Of a stretch of DNA of 64,000 bases, positions 33,271-42,910 are shown piece by piece; positions within the stretch are counted from its first letter, which is position 1; each line of letters opens with the position of its first letter. Below the pieces are notes generated by a model that had not been told where the DNA came from, did no database searches, and saw nothing but the letters and a program-made list of their open reading frames with translations. Source of the stretch: Lysobacterales bacterium (GTDB lineage Bacteria > Pseudomonadota > Gammaproteobacteria > Xanthomonadales > Rhodanobacteraceae); contig JADKJL010000001.1 in assembly GCA_016721015.1 (NCBI GenBank), forward strand, positions 62,001 to 126,000, in the 5' to 3' direction. The position numbers were made by a program, and so were the translations under genes.

Positions 33271-34811
33271 TCGATCACACGGTGGTCGACCTGTCGCGCC
33301 TGCAGTTCGCGCTCACTGCGATGTATCACTTCCTGTTCGTGCCACTGACGCTGGGCTTGGTCTTCATGCTCACGATCATGGAGTCGGTCTACGTGATGAC
33401 CGGGCGCGAAATCTGGAAGCGCATGACCCAGTTCTGGGGAATCCTGTTCGGCATCAATTTCGCCATGGGTGTGGCCACCGGGGTCACCCTGGAATTCCAG
33501 TTCGGCACCAACTGGGCCTATTACTCGCATTACGTCGGCGATGTATTCGGCACGCCACTGGCTATCGAAGGCCTGATGGCCTTCTTCCTCGAGGCGACCT
33601 TCGTCGGCCTGTTCTTTTTCGGCTGGGACAAGCTCAGTCGCATCAAGCATCTGATCGTGACCTGGCTGCTCGCCTTCGGCACGAGCATGTCGGCGCTTTG
33701 GATCCTTGCAGCCAATGCGTGGATGCAGAATCCGGTCGGTGCCGAATTCAACATCGAGACCATGCGTATGGAGGTGACCTCTTTCAGCGCCGTCTTCTTC
33801 AATCCGGTGGCGCAGTCGAAATTCGTGCATACGGTGAGTGCCGGGTATGTGCTCGGCGCGATGTTCGTGCTCTCGATCAGTGCCTGGTTTCTGCTCAAGG
33901 GCCGCAACGTCGAATTCGCCAAGCGCTCGATGACCGTGGCGGCCAGCTTTGGACTGGCTGCGGCACTGAGCGTTGTCGTGCTCGGTGATGAATCGGGATA
34001 CACGATCACCGAGCATCAGAAAATGAAGCTCGCGGCGATCGAGGCGATGTGGGAGACCGAGCCCGCACCGGCGTCGTTCACGCTGTTCGGTTTTCCCGAT
34101 ATCGCCGAGCGCACGACGCATTACGCCGTGCACATACCGTGGGTCATGGGCCTGATCGGGACGCGATCCCTGGATGGCGTGCTTCCCGGCATTCGTCAGC
34201 TCGTCGAGGAAATGAAAGGCAAGATCGAGAACGGCCAGATCGCCTATGCGGCGATGCAGAAACTGCGTGAAAATCGTGAGGATGCCACCGCGCGAGCCGT
34301 GTTTGAAGCGCACAAGAGGGATCTTGGCTACGCCTTGCTGCTGACCCGCCTCAATGTCGACCCACTCGCGGCGACACCCTCGGATGTGGCGCGTGCTGCC
34401 GAAAGCACGATCCCGAATGTGCCCGTGCTGTTCTGGTCGTTCCGCATCATGGTTGCCTGCGGTTTGTACTTCATCGCCCTGTTCGCGTTTTCTTTCTGGC
34501 TGGCATCCAAACGCCAGCTCGACAAGCATCGCTGGTATTTGCGCATGGCCCTTTGGAGCTTGCCGCTGCCGTGGGTCGCGGCTGAACTCGGCTGGATCGT
34601 CGCCGAGCATGGCCGCCAGCCCTGGGCCATCGAAGGCATCCTGCCGACCGCGCTCGGCGTTTCCTCGGTATCGGCGGCACAAGTCTGGACCAGCCTGATC
34701 GGCTTCGTCATCTTCTACACCGCGCTGGCCGTGGTCGATGCGTACCTGATGGTGCGCTACGTGCGCAAGGGGCCCGACGGCCTCGGCATGTGGCCGGAGC
34801 CAAAATCATGA
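33267..34811 (+). CDS. cydA: Cytochrome bd ubiquinol oxidase subunit I
   Basis: A 514-residue, multi-helix membrane subunit that holds all three hemes and the quinol site. I chose the ATG at 33267 (MIDHTVVDLSRLQF), which starts family sequence and overlaps cydP. The heme ligand equivalent to E. coli His19 is in TAMYHFLFVP (His21), that of His186 in QSKFVHTVSAGYVLGAMF, and the conserved GRQPW motif is in AEHGRQPWAIEG. It oxidises quinol and reduces oxygen to water without proton pumping, at high oxygen affinity. It overlaps cydB by four bases. Confidence 0.97.
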   Translation: MIDHTVVDLSRLQFALTAMYHFLFVPLTLGLVFMLTIMESVYVMTGREIWKRMTQFWGILFGINFAMGVATGVTLEFQFGTNWAYYSHYVGDVFGTPLAIEGLMAFFLEATFVGLFFFGWDKLSRIKHLIVTWLLAFGTSMSALWILAANAWMQNPVGAEFNIETMRMEVTSFSAVFFNPVAQSKFVHTVSAGYVLGAMFVLSISAWFLLKGRNVEFAKRSMTVAASFGLAAALSVVVLGDESGYTITEHQKMKLAAIEAMWETEPAPASFTLFGFPDIAERTTHYAVHIPWVMGLIGTRSLDGVLPGIRQLVEEMKGKIENGQIAYAAMQKLRENREDATARAVFEAHKRDLGYALLLTRLNVDPLAATPSDVARAAESTIPNVPVLFWSFRIMVACGLYFIALFAFSFWLASKRQLDKHRWYLRMALWSLPLPWVAAELGWIVAEHGRQPWAIEGILPTALGVSSVSAAQVWTSLIGFVIFYTALAVVDAYLMVRYVRKGPDGLGMWPEPKS

Positions 34812-35941
34812 TCGATTACGAGACCCTGCGCATCATCTGGTGGCTTTTGCTTGGCGTGTTGCTGGCGGGCTTTGCCATCATGGACGGCTTCGACCTCGGC
34901 ATCGTCACCCTGGTCCGCGTACTGGCCCGCGACGACGACGAACGCCGCGCCCTGCTCGAAACCATCGAGCCGACCTGGGAAGGCAACCAGGTCTGGCTGG
35001 TGCTCGGCGCAGGAGCCATCTTCGCCGCCTGGCCGCTGCTTTATGCAGCGGCATTCTCCGGTTTCTACTTCGCCATGCTGCTGGTGCTGTTTGCCCTGAT
35101 CCTGCGTCCCGGCGGCTTCAGTTTCCGCAACAAGGTCGCCGATCCGCGCTGGCGCAATGCCTGGGACTGGATCATCACGGTGTCCGGGGTCGTGCCGACA
35201 CTGATCTTCGGTGTCGCCATCGGAAATCTGTTCCTCGGCGTGCCGTTCCGTTTCGACGACGCGCTGCGCATGACCTATGAAGGCGGCCTGATCGAGCTGC
35301 TGCGGCCATTTCCCTTGCTGGTCGGCGGGGTTTCCCTGGCCATGCTTCTGCTGCACGGATGCGCCTGGGCCGCGCTGAAATCCGAGGCACCGATCGCGCC
35401 CCGCGCCGAGCGCTTGATGAACTGGCTTTCGCCCGTCTTCATCGCACTGTATGCCGCGGCGGGTGCCTGTCTGGCGTTTGCAGTGGACGGCTATTCAATT
35501 TCCACTGCCGTCAATGGCGCCGCCTCTTCGAACCCGCTGTCCAAGCAAGTGGTGACAGGCGGCCGCTGGCTGGCCGATGGCGCACTGGGCGGCTGGGCCT
35601 GCGCGCTGGCGACCGCCGCCATCGTACTGGCCGCTTTCGTGCCGTGGCTGGCACGCCACCAGCACCACCGCACGGCATTCATGGCCAGTGCAACGATGGT
35701 CTTCGCCACCCTGTTCTCGGCCGGCTTCGCGCTGTTTCCATTCCTCATGCCATCCAGCCTCGATCCGCGCAGCAGCCTGACCGTCTGGGATGCATCCTCC
35801 AGCCAGCACACTCTCGGCCTGATGCTGATCGCCGTGATCATCTTCATGCCGTTGATTCTTGGTTATACGGCCTGGGTCTACCGTGTATTGCGCGGGCGCA
35901 TCAGCCTGCAGCACATCCGCGATTCACATTCTTTGTACTGA
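34808..35941 (+). CDS. cydB: Cytochrome bd ubiquinol oxidase subunit II
   Basis: A 377-residue integral membrane subunit of the bd oxidase, with about eight helices. The N-terminal WWLLLGVLLAGFAIMDGFDLGIVTL and the EPTWEGNQVWLVLGAGAIFAAWP segment are diagnostic. The start at 34808 overlaps the cydA stop by four bases. It forms the structural partner of CydA, with no heme ligands of its own, and is followed after 15 bases by cydX. Confidence 0.97.
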   Translation: MIDYETLRIIWWLLLGVLLAGFAIMDGFDLGIVTLVRVLARDDDERRALLETIEPTWEGNQVWLVLGAGAIFAAWPLLYAAAFSGFYFAMLLVLFALILRPGGFSFRNKVADPRWRNAWDWIITVSGVVPTLIFGVAIGNLFLGVPFRFDDALRMTYEGGLIELLRPFPLLVGGVSLAMLLLHGCAWAALKSEAPIAPRAERLMNWLSPVFIALYAAAGACLAFAVDGYSISTAVNGAASSNPLSKQVVTGGRWLADGALGGWACALATAAIVLAAFVPWLARHQHHRTAFMASATMVFATLFSAGFALFPFLMPSSLDPRSSLTVWDASSSQHTLGLMLIAVIIFMPLILGYTAWVYRVLRGRISLQHIRDSHSLY

Positions 35942-35956
35942 GGCGAGGAACCGCAC

Positions 35957-36088
35957 ATGTGGTATTTCAGCTGGATTCTGGGCGTCGGCCTCGCCTGCAG
36001 CTTCGCCATCCTCAACGCGATGTGGTTCGAGCTCAATGCCGACGCATCAGCCGGGCAAAAGGCCGACAAGGAGACACCGACGAACTGA
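35957..36088 (+). CDS. cydX: Cytochrome bd accessory subunit CydX
   Basis: A 43-residue peptide, MWYFSWILGVGLACSFAILN followed by AMWFELNADA and a polar tail. The opening MWYFxWILGxxLACSF is the CydX/YbgT signature. One membrane helix sits next to CydA and is required for stable, active bd oxidase in E. coli. It has GAGGAA seven bases before the ATG and closes the cydP-A-B-X operon. Confidence 0.94.
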   Translation: MWYFSWILGVGLACSFAILNAMWFELNADASAGQKADKETPTN

Positions 36089-36209
36089 GGCGCTCAGGGT
36101 TCGTCGTCGTTGCTGGTGGAACTTTGTTCCCGGTCGCGCGCTCGATACGCGGCGCGTCGGCCCATGCCGGGATGCTGATGTCGCACAATGCGGGTCGAGG
36201 GCAGCAGCG

Positions 36210-38834
36210 GTGACGCACGGTTCCGAACAAGCGAGGCCAACCTGGCGTAGCGCGCTGCGCTGGTGTGTGCCGATTGGCTTTCTCGCCCTTGTGGCATGGC
36301 TGGTCGTGCGTGAAATCGACAGCCTCGACCTGCTTTCGATGCAGCGCACCTTGATGCAGGTGCCGTTGCTGCCAACTTTGGCTATCGGCGTATTCGCCCT
36401 CGCCGCCGTGGCGTTCACCGGCCTGATCGATGTCATCCTCTCGCGCTGGCTGAAAATTGCCGTGCGCAGGCGTGAGGTGTTCCGCCTGGCCTTCGTCGCG
36501 AACACCCTGTCCAACACCCTCAACCTTTCTGGTGCGATTGGATCCGCGGTGCGCTTGCTCGGCTTTTCCTCGCTGGGCATCGAGACCCCGCGCAGCGCGG
36601 CCCTGGTCGGCATCCAGGTGCTGGCCTTGCCGCTGGGTTTGTCGGTACTGATTGGCTGGACACTGCTCCACGGCGAGATTCCGACCATCACCGACGCCGG
36701 CGCGCAATGGCTGGTGGTGGTCGCAATGATTGCCGCGGTCACCTATCTGCCACTGTTCTTCGTTCTCACCTCACGCCGCACGCTGATGCGCTGGCTGCCG
36801 GAAAGCCAGCCTCTGCCCTCGCTGTCGCTGAAACTCGGGCTGAGCCTGGTTTCACTGCTCGACTGGCTATTGGCCGCCGCGGTGCTGTATGCCTGCCTCG
36901 AGATTTCCGGCGTGCATATTCGTCCGGGCGATCTGATCGCCAGCTTCGCGGCGGCTTCCGTGCTGGGCCTGCTCAGTCTGGTACCCGGCGGTCTCGGCGT
37001 GTTTGACAGCGTGCTCTTACTGGCACTGACCACCGCCGGCTACGAGCAGGCCCCATCGATGGCCGGCTTGTTCCTGTTTCGCATCTGTTACTACGTGTTT
37101 CCGCTGTTCGCCGGGCTGGGCTTCGGCTCAGGCATGCTTGCCCGGCGCATGCCGCTCCTCGTGCGTGCCGGCGAACGCCTGCGCACGCATCCACTGTTTG
37201 CGGTGCTCGGACTGCCGGCCGGCCTGCTCGCCGGGTTCGGCATGCGCCTTCTGGCCGTGCTCACGTTTGCCGCCGGCCTGCTCCTGCTTGGCTCAGCCGC
37301 GATTCCGGCGGTGCGCGAACACGTCGAAGTGGTTCGCGATGTGCTGCCGGTGGCCGCCATCGAAAGTTCATATTGGCTGTCGATCCTCGCCGGCGTGGTG
37401 CTGCTCGGTCTCGGCCGCGGCATCGACGGGCGTCTGCGCCTGGCCTATCGGCTGACCATGCCCCTGCTTCTGCTCAGTGCGGTGCTTGCGCTGACCAAGG
37501 GCCTGCACTACGCCGAGGCCTCGTTCCTGCTTGGCGTTGCCGGTCTGCTGCGGCTGCGCAAACGGGAGTTCAGCCATGCCGCGATGAGCCTCAGCTCGGC
37601 GGTGACCTTCGGCTGGTACGCCGGATTGCTCGTCGTGGTCTGTGTTTTCTTCGCCGTCGGCATTGGTTCGGTGTTCGGCGATGACAGTTTCGACCTGATG
37701 TATTTCGGTGCCGACGGACACAGTTCGCGACTCGCGCGCGGCCTCGTCGCTGCGCTGATCGGCCTGGTCGCTTACCTGACCTGGCAATCGTTCGCCGTGC
37801 GTCGCCCGCTGCTCAAGCTGCCCGACCGCGATGAACTCCTGCGTGCTCGCGGCCTGTTCGAGGAATTCGGCGGTGGCGAATTTGCCCATCTGAGCTTCAT
37901 GCGCGACAAGCACCTGTTCTGGTCGGCCGATGGCCACGCCGTGATGGCCTACGGTTCAGTGCGCGACCGCCTCGTGGCACTCGGTTCGCCGTGCGGATCG
38001 GATGCCGCACGGCGGCGCGCGATCCTTGATTTCCGGCGCTTCGCCGATACCCAGGATCGCGTGCCGGTCTTCTATGAAGTATTCGAGCGTGACCTTTCGC
38101 TCTACCACGACCTCGGCTTTGACCTGTTCAAGCTGGGCGAACTTGCCATCATCCCGTTGGCCGAATTCAGTCTCGCCGGCAAGCGCTGGGAAGATCTGCG
38201 CCAGGCGGTCAACCGCTCGACCAAGGAACAGCTCAGCTTTGAATTGCTCGAGCCGCCGTTCGATACCGTGTTGATGAGCGAACTCGAGCAGGTTTCCGAT
38301 CAGTGGCTGGCCGAAAAATCGGCGCGCGAGAAGGGTTTTTCGCTCGGGCGCTTCGACCGCGATTATCTCGAATGGGGCCAGATCGCGATCGTGCGCCGGG
38401 CTGGCGAGATCATCGCCTTTGCCAATGTGCTGCCACCGTACGGGCCGGGGGGCGTACTCAGTGTCGATCTGATGCGGCATGTCACCGACGCGCCACGCGG
38501 CACGATGGATTTCCTGTTTGCGCGGATCATGCAGTGGGGCAAGGATCGCGGCGACACGCATTTCAGCCTCGGCATGGCACCGCTGTCACGGGTCGGCGAC
38601 AACCCGTATGCGCGGATCAACGAACGCCTGGCGGCGCTGGCTTTCCAATATGGCGGCCGCTTCTACAACTATCAGGGCCTGCGCAGCTACAAGGACAAGT
38701 TCGCGCCGCAGTGGGTCGGTTCGTATCTGGCCTATCCTCGCGGACTCTGGGTGCCGGGATTGCTCATCGACATTGCGGCACTGGTCGAGGGTGGCTACCG
38801 GCGCTTTCTGTTCGGCGGTCGTCACGGTTCCTGA
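36210..38834 (+). CDS. mprF: MprF-type bifunctional phosphatidylglycerol lysyltransferase/flippase
   Basis: An 874-residue membrane protein. I chose the GTG at 36210 (GAGG upstream); the frame is open further back but only through unlikely coding sequence that overlaps cydX. Residues 1-510 form about 14 membrane segments with the flippase landmarks NTLSNTLNLSGAIGSAVRLLGF and SLVPGGLGVFDS. Residues about 540-860 form the cytosolic DUF2156 transferase domain (AHLSFMRDKHLFW, FSLGMAPLS, YNYQGLRSYKDKFAPQW). It moves lysine (or alanine) from aminoacyl-tRNA to phosphatidylglycerol, lowering the membrane's negative charge and resisting cationic peptides. The gene for a lipid hydrolase that could reverse the reaction lies close by. 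Confidence 0.93.
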   Translation: MTHGSEQARPTWRSALRWCVPIGFLALVAWLVVREIDSLDLLSMQRTLMQVPLLPTLAIGVFALAAVAFTGLIDVILSRWLKIAVRRREVFRLAFVANTLSNTLNLSGAIGSAVRLLGFSSLGIETPRSAALVGIQVLALPLGLSVLIGWTLLHGEIPTITDAGAQWLVVVAMIAAVTYLPLFFVLTSRRTLMRWLPESQPLPSLSLKLGLSLVSLLDWLLAAAVLYACLEISGVHIRPGDLIASFAAASVLGLLSLVPGGLGVFDSVLLLALTTAGYEQAPSMAGLFLFRICYYVFPLFAGLGFGSGMLARRMPLLVRAGERLRTHPLFAVLGLPAGLLAGFGMRLLAVLTFAAGLLLLGSAAIPAVREHVEVVRDVLPVAAIESSYWLSILAGVVLLGLGRGIDGRLRLAYRLTMPLLLLSAVLALTKGLHYAEASFLLGVAGLLRLRKREFSHAAMSLSSAVTFGWYAGLLVVVCVFFAVGIGSVFGDDSFDLMYFGADGHSSRLARGLVAALIGLVAYLTWQSFAVRRPLLKLPDRDELLRARGLFEEFGGGEFAHLSFMRDKHLFWSADGHAVMAYGSVRDRLVALGSPCGSDAARRRAILDFRRFADTQDRVPVFYEVFERDLSLYHDLGFDLFKLGELAIIPLAEFSLAGKRWEDLRQAVNRSTKEQLSFELLEPPFDTVLMSELEQVSDQWLAEKSAREKGFSLGRFDRDYLEWGQIAIVRRAGEIIAFANVLPPYGPGGVLSVDLMRHVTDAPRGTMDFLFARIMQWGKDRGDTHFSLGMAPLSRVGDNPYARINERLAALAFQYGGRFYNYQGLRSYKDKFAPQWVGSYLAYPRGLWVPGLLIDIAALVEGGYRRFLFGGRHGS

Positions 38835-38950
38835 AATCCATGGCCGGGTTTAACGGCGTCTAAACACCTTCGACCGGGCGGACTGGTATTTTGCCCCGGC
38901 CTCGCGGAAACCCGTTGCGGGCGTCAGTCCGAGTCAGGGGAGTTCCGCGC

Positions 38951-39580
38951 ATGTCGATCCGTCGAGCGTTTCCGCATCGCCTGCGAGCCTGCGCGCTGGC
39001 ACTTGGCTTCGGTGTCATTGCCGGGATCGCACACGCGGAGCAGGAGCCGCCTTGGCTGCTCGACAGTGGAATAGGAGCCTTTGCATCCGTGCCGGAAAGC
39101 ACCTACCCACAACCGGTTCCAGCACCGTCTGTGCTGCCAGACGCGCCACAGCGCAGCGCATTTTCCCCAATCCAGCTCGTCCTCGATCTGGCCAATCACC
39201 TGCGCGACATCCGCTACAAGCGGGGCGGTCGGGAGCCATCAACCGGCTTCGATTGCAGCGGGTTCGTACGCTACGTGTTTCACAAGGGCATCGGCGCGGA
39301 CCTGCCCAACACCTCGGCCGCCCAGTTCAGGGCCGGACAGAAAATCAACCGCAGCGACCTGCGCCGCGGCGATCTGGTGTTCTTCCGGACCGCCGGCAAG
39401 CGCATCTCGCATGTCGGCATCTATGTCGGTGATGGCGAATTCATCCATGCGCCGTCGACTGGCAAGCGGGTCAGCGTCAGTCGCCTGGCCGAACCCTACT
39501 GGTCACGCCGGTTTGCCGGTGCCAAGCGCCTCGATGCGCTCGCCGAACATGCCCCGGCGCATCCACACGATCAGGGCTGA
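38951..39580 (+). CDS. Secreted NlpC/P60 endopeptidase
   Basis: A 209-residue exported cysteine peptidase. The signal peptide ends near GIAHAE (residue 30) and the start has AGGGGAG ten bases upstream. The NlpC/P60 domain spans about 80-195 with catalytic Cys102 (FDCSGFVRYVF), His154 (SHVGIYVG) and polar third residue His166 (FIHAP). These enzymes cleave the D-glutamyl-meso-diaminopimelate bond in peptidoglycan stem peptides, for turnover or remodelling in the periplasm. Its 3' end overlaps the convergent lipid-hydrolase gene by ten bases. Confidence 0.93.
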   Translation: MSIRRAFPHRLRACALALGFGVIAGIAHAEQEPPWLLDSGIGAFASVPESTYPQPVPAPSVLPDAPQRSAFSPIQLVLDLANHLRDIRYKRGGREPSTGFDCSGFVRYVFHKGIGADLPNTSAAQFRAGQKINRSDLRRGDLVFFRTAGKRISHVGIYVGDGEFIHAPSTGKRVSVSRLAEPYWSRRFAGAKRLDALAEHAPAHPHDQG

Positions 39581-40965
39581 ACAGCTCGATCCTGCTTCAG
39601 CGCAGCGACGATCAAGCCACCAAGTGCCGCGTAGTTTCCGTTGAAGTGATGCCCACCGGGCAGACTGAGCACGCCGAGCTGTGGATCCAGGCCGGGTTTG
39701 CAGAAACTGTCGGCCTCGTCGATACCATGGATGCAGGTGATCGGCACGCGTGATGCGGCCACCGCCGGGAGCACCGGCAGCGTACCGTCGTGATGGCCGT
39801 TGCCAAACCAGTCGCCGATGCGGATCTCGAACACGGCGTCGGGATCGGGCGAGATCATGATGCCGCGGTCGATCCTTGCCTGCAGGGTCGCGGGCAGCCG
39901 ATCGATCAGCACCGGCACGAGACTGGCTCCGAACGAGTAACCGACGATCACGAAACGTGTCGTCGGCGAGGATTTCGCATAGTGCGCAAGCGTTCGCGAA
40001 AGCGCATCGGCGGCGACCTCGGGGCTGCGCTTCTGCCAGAAAAACTTGAGCGTCGAGAAGCCGACGACACGCATGCCGTCGCTGGCCAGGGCTTCGGCTA
40101 CTCCCTTGTCGAGACCGGCCCAGCCACCGTCTCCCGTCAGCAGGATCACGATGCGCCCACTGTCCGGCCCGTGCGCTGCGATTTCGATCAGGGGCAGATC
40201 GGCGATATCGTCGGGCAAGGCGACCTGCTCGGTATCCTGCTGCTCGCGCCAGCGCGCATAGGTGACGCCGACATCCGCGGCCACCTGCGACTGCAGGAAT
40301 TGCGGTGGCGGCAGACCCAGCTCTCGCCACAAGTGATCGAGCTCGCTGGCCGGGCCCGGCAGGTGCGCTCCCGGCAACGGCAGCCATTCAATCGGCAAAA
40401 CGGTTGTCGCGACGACGTGGTAGCGGGCGTCCGGCCCGGCCACCGTCACCACGCCCGCATCGCCGGGGCAGATCGACTTGGACAGGCGGAAATCCCAGTC
40501 CCAGCCCAGCGTGAGCAATGCGGAAAAGGTTCCTGCAGGCGCCTGGGCCACCATCGCGTAGGCGAAGACCGCGCCACTGCCGCTGCCGATGACCAGCGGC
40601 GCGCGGTAATCGGCATCGCCCTCATGGCGCTCGATCCAGTGCGCGAGCTCCTCGAAGTGGCCGGCCGGATACGAGCACTTGTCGTCGATCGCGGCCAGTC
40701 GCTTGAGATAGACCGGCAGATCGATTCCCACCACGCGCGCTCCATGTGCGGCCAGCGCACGTGCCAGCGAGTCTTCGCGCTGCGACCAGCCACCCCGATC
40801 GGACAGCAGCAGGATCGTATCGCCTGCGCTGGCCGGCGGCCGCTGCACATGCAACTGGCCGAACATGCCGTAACGCGGCTGATCATCGGCCGCCTGGACA
40901 GTCCGCGACACAAGCAGGATCAGGATCGCGAATCCCGTTGAAATCCATCGGCATCGAGTGTGCAT
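39571..40965 (-). CDS. AcvB/VirJ-family periplasmic lysyl-phosphatidylglycerol hydrolase
   Basis: A 464-residue exported protein with a signal peptide (FAILILLVSRTVQAAD) from the ATG at 40965; the longer frame starts with TTG and adds no export signal. It holds two alpha/beta-hydrolase-like halves: an N-terminal one (ILLLSDRGGWSQRE, GSGSGAVFAYAM) and a C-terminal VirJ domain (VILLTGDGGWAGLDKG, VIVGYSFGASLVPVLIDRLP), with nucleophile Ser in GYSFGA and His in GGHHFNG. In Agrobacterium, AcvB hydrolyses lysyl-phosphatidylglycerol made by LpiA/MprF. With mprF 0.7 kb away, a synthesis/removal pair is likely. Confidence 0.88.
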   Translation of the reverse strand: MHTRCRWISTGFAILILLVSRTVQAADDQPRYGMFGQLHVQRPPASAGDTILLLSDRGGWSQREDSLARALAAHGARVVGIDLPVYLKRLAAIDDKCSYPAGHFEELAHWIERHEGDADYRAPLVIGSGSGAVFAYAMVAQAPAGTFSALLTLGWDWDFRLSKSICPGDAGVVTVAGPDARYHVVATTVLPIEWLPLPGAHLPGPASELDHLWRELGLPPPQFLQSQVAADVGVTYARWREQQDTEQVALPDDIADLPLIEIAAHGPDSGRIVILLTGDGGWAGLDKGVAEALASDGMRVVGFSTLKFFWQKRSPEVAADALSRTLAHYAKSSPTTRFVIVGYSFGASLVPVLIDRLPATLQARIDRGIMISPDPDAVFEIRIGDWFGNGHHDGTLPVLPAVAASRVPITCIHGIDEADSFCKPGLDPQLGVLSLPGGHHFNGNYAALGGLIVAALKQDRAVQP

Positions 40966-41030
40966 CAGCCCTGCCCGGTCGGAAGGCGCTATTGACCGTG
41001 ACAACGGGATCGGAAGTTCCGTGGCGCGAT

Positions 41031-42341
41031 TCAGCGCGACGCCATCAAGGTTTCGATCTCGTCCGCATCCTTCGGCACACCCGCGGAAATCACCTCGGGA
41101 TCGCCATTGGTGACGACGACATCATCCTCGATGCGGATGCCAATGCCACGGTAGCGTGCGGGTACGCCCTTCATGTCCGGGCTGATGTAGATGCCGGGCT
41201 CGACGGTCACCACCATGCCCGGCTCGAGCTCGCGGAACTCGCCATCGACGCGATAGTCGCCGACATCATGTACGTCGAGGCCCAGCCAATGACCCGTCTT
41301 GTGCATGTAGAACCTGCGATAGGCATGCGCTTCCAGGTTGGACTTGAGGCTGCCCTTGAGCAGGCCGAGCTTGATCAGGCCCGCCGTGATCGTGCGCACC
41401 GCCGCCTCGTGGTAGGCATCGAAGGATTTGCCCGGGCGCACCTGCTCGATCGCCGCCAGCTGGGCGGCCAGCACGATGTCATACAACGCGCGTTGCTCGG
41501 GCGTGTAGCGTCCATTGACGGGAAACGTGCGCGTGATGTCCGAGGCGTAGCAGGAATATTCGGCGCCGGCATCGATCAGCAGCAGATCGCCGTCACGAAG
41601 CGGCGCATTGTTGGCGCGGTAGTGCAGCACGCAGCCGTTCGCGCCGCCGCCGACGATTGGCTCATAGCTTGCGACGGCACCGTGCTTGCGGAAGGTATGC
41701 AGCAGTTCGGCTTCGACTTCGTGCTCGTTCATTCCCGCACGCGTCGCCCGCATCGCACGCACATGCGCCTCGGCGGCGATCTGCGCGGACTTGCGCATCA
41801 GGCGCAACTCGGCGCGCGATTTGTACAGGCGCAGATCGTGCAACAAGTGGGACAAGGCGACGAATTCGTGCGGCGGCTTGGCGCCCTGGCGGATGTTCGA
41901 GCGAACCCGATTGACCCAGCCCATCAACACCAGGTCGAAATCCGTGTCGCGGCCGAAATGGTAGTAGACGCGGCTGCGGCCCTCGATCAGGCCGGGCAGG
42001 ATGTCATCGATATCCTCGATCGGAAACGCGTCATCCATGCCGTGGTCGGCCACCGCACCTTCCTGGCCGGCGCGATGACCATCCCACTGTTCGCGGGCGC
42101 GATCGCGCTCACGGCAAAACAGGATGACTTCACCCTGCGCGCGCCCAGGCACAAGCGCCAGCACCGCATCGGGTTCGCCGAAGCCGGTCAGGTAGTGGAA
42201 ATCGCTGTCCTGGCGAAACGCATAGTGGGCATCGTTGTTGCGCAGGCGTTCGGCGGCGGACGGCACGATCACGATCGCATCGCGACCGGCCATGCGCATC
42301 AACTGCTTGCGGCGACGGATGAATTCCTTTTGTTCGATCAT
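41031..42341 (-). CDS. pepP: Xaa-Pro aminopeptidase (aminopeptidase P)
   Basis: A 436-residue M24B metallopeptidase. The N-terminal creatinase-like domain (RRRKQLMRMAGRDAIVIVPS) is followed by a pita-bread catalytic domain. Metal ligands are recognised in LLIDAGAEYSCYASDITRTFP (two Asp), HKTGHWLGLDVHDVG (His), VTVEPGIYI (Glu) and RIEDDVVVT (Glu). It removes N-terminal residues preceding proline in the cytoplasm. The gene shares one base with the ygfB stop (TGATG); ygfB-pepP is a conserved gammaproteobacterial pair normally followed by ubiH, which is absent here. Confidence 0.96.
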   Translation of the reverse strand: MIEQKEFIRRRKQLMRMAGRDAIVIVPSAAERLRNNDAHYAFRQDSDFHYLTGFGEPDAVLALVPGRAQGEVILFCRERDRAREQWDGHRAGQEGAVADHGMDDAFPIEDIDDILPGLIEGRSRVYYHFGRDTDFDLVLMGWVNRVRSNIRQGAKPPHEFVALSHLLHDLRLYKSRAELRLMRKSAQIAAEAHVRAMRATRAGMNEHEVEAELLHTFRKHGAVASYEPIVGGGANGCVLHYRANNAPLRDGDLLLIDAGAEYSCYASDITRTFPVNGRYTPEQRALYDIVLAAQLAAIEQVRPGKSFDAYHEAAVRTITAGLIKLGLLKGSLKSNLEAHAYRRFYMHKTGHWLGLDVHDVGDYRVDGEFRELEPGMVVTVEPGIYISPDMKGVPARYRGIGIRIEDDVVVTNGDPEVISAGVPKDADEIETLMASR

Positions 42342-42910
42342 CAGTGCAAACGCCGACTGGCGGGGGCGGCGGCGGTCTTCAGCGACGGCCCGGGATCGAG
42401 CTCGCCGTACAACAGAAGGACACCGACACGAACGAATTCAAGCACCTCGGCCAGCGCCGCCTCATCCTCCTCGCTGCCGGTGTATTCGAGGTTGGAAGCC
42501 GCGATATTGCCGAAATCCTGCACGATCTCACGGGCGTCTGCGGACATCTCCTTGCCCGGGCGACCCGCTCCGGCGAGGCCAACGCCACCCAGAAAGCCCC
42601 GGCACCAGTCGACCAGCGCATCGGCTCGAACCGACAAGGGAACGTCATCGCTGGGCAGCAACGGCTCGAACGCGAGCTCGACATCATCGAGCTGCTCCCG
42701 ACAGAAATGGTAGACCTGCGCGAATACCGCATCGCCGCGGGCCGCCTCGAGATCGAAGGCGAGCGCCTCGGTCCAGTCCTCGGCGGTGGTCTTGCCTCCG
42801 CCACACAGGTAACCGGTCAACGAGCCATGCAAGTCGCTGGCATTGATACCGATCTGCAGTCGAGCCAAGGTTTCGGAGAGTTCCCGGTAGCTGATCGAGG
42901 TTGCGGACAT
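42341..42910 (-). CDS. ygfB: UPF0149/YgfB family protein
   Basis: A 189-residue YgfB homologue. Typical segments are GSLTGYLCGGG near residue 30, WCRGFLGGVGLAG near 95 and a conserved EF...EYVRVGVLLLYGEL ending (EFVRVGVLLLYGELDP). YgfB is a small helical cytosolic protein; in Pseudomonas aeruginosa it modulates beta-lactam resistance through AlpA control. It is coupled to pepP. Upstream (42911-43089) is a short divergent gap shared with the large sensor gene. Confidence 0.93.
   Translation of the reverse strand: MSATSISYRELSETLARLQIGINASDLHGSLTGYLCGGGKTTAEDWTEALAFDLEAARGDAVFAQVYHFCREQLDDVELAFEPLLPSDDVPLSVRADALVDWCRGFLGGVGLAGAGRPGKEMSADAREIVQDFGNIAASNLEYTGSEEDEAALAEVLEFVRVGVLLLYGELDPGPSLKTAAAPASRRLH

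Noticed and set aside
33036..34682. Minus-strand frame of about 550 codons opposite cydA
   Set aside because: It mirrors the cydA codons; no signal, membrane or domain pattern, and cydA is unmistakable.
35859..36209. A longer MprF with about 117 extra N-terminal residues
   Set aside because: The extra part overlaps cydB and cydX in another frame and is Arg/Cys/Ser-rich, unlike membrane protein sequence; the GTG at 36210 has a ribosome site.
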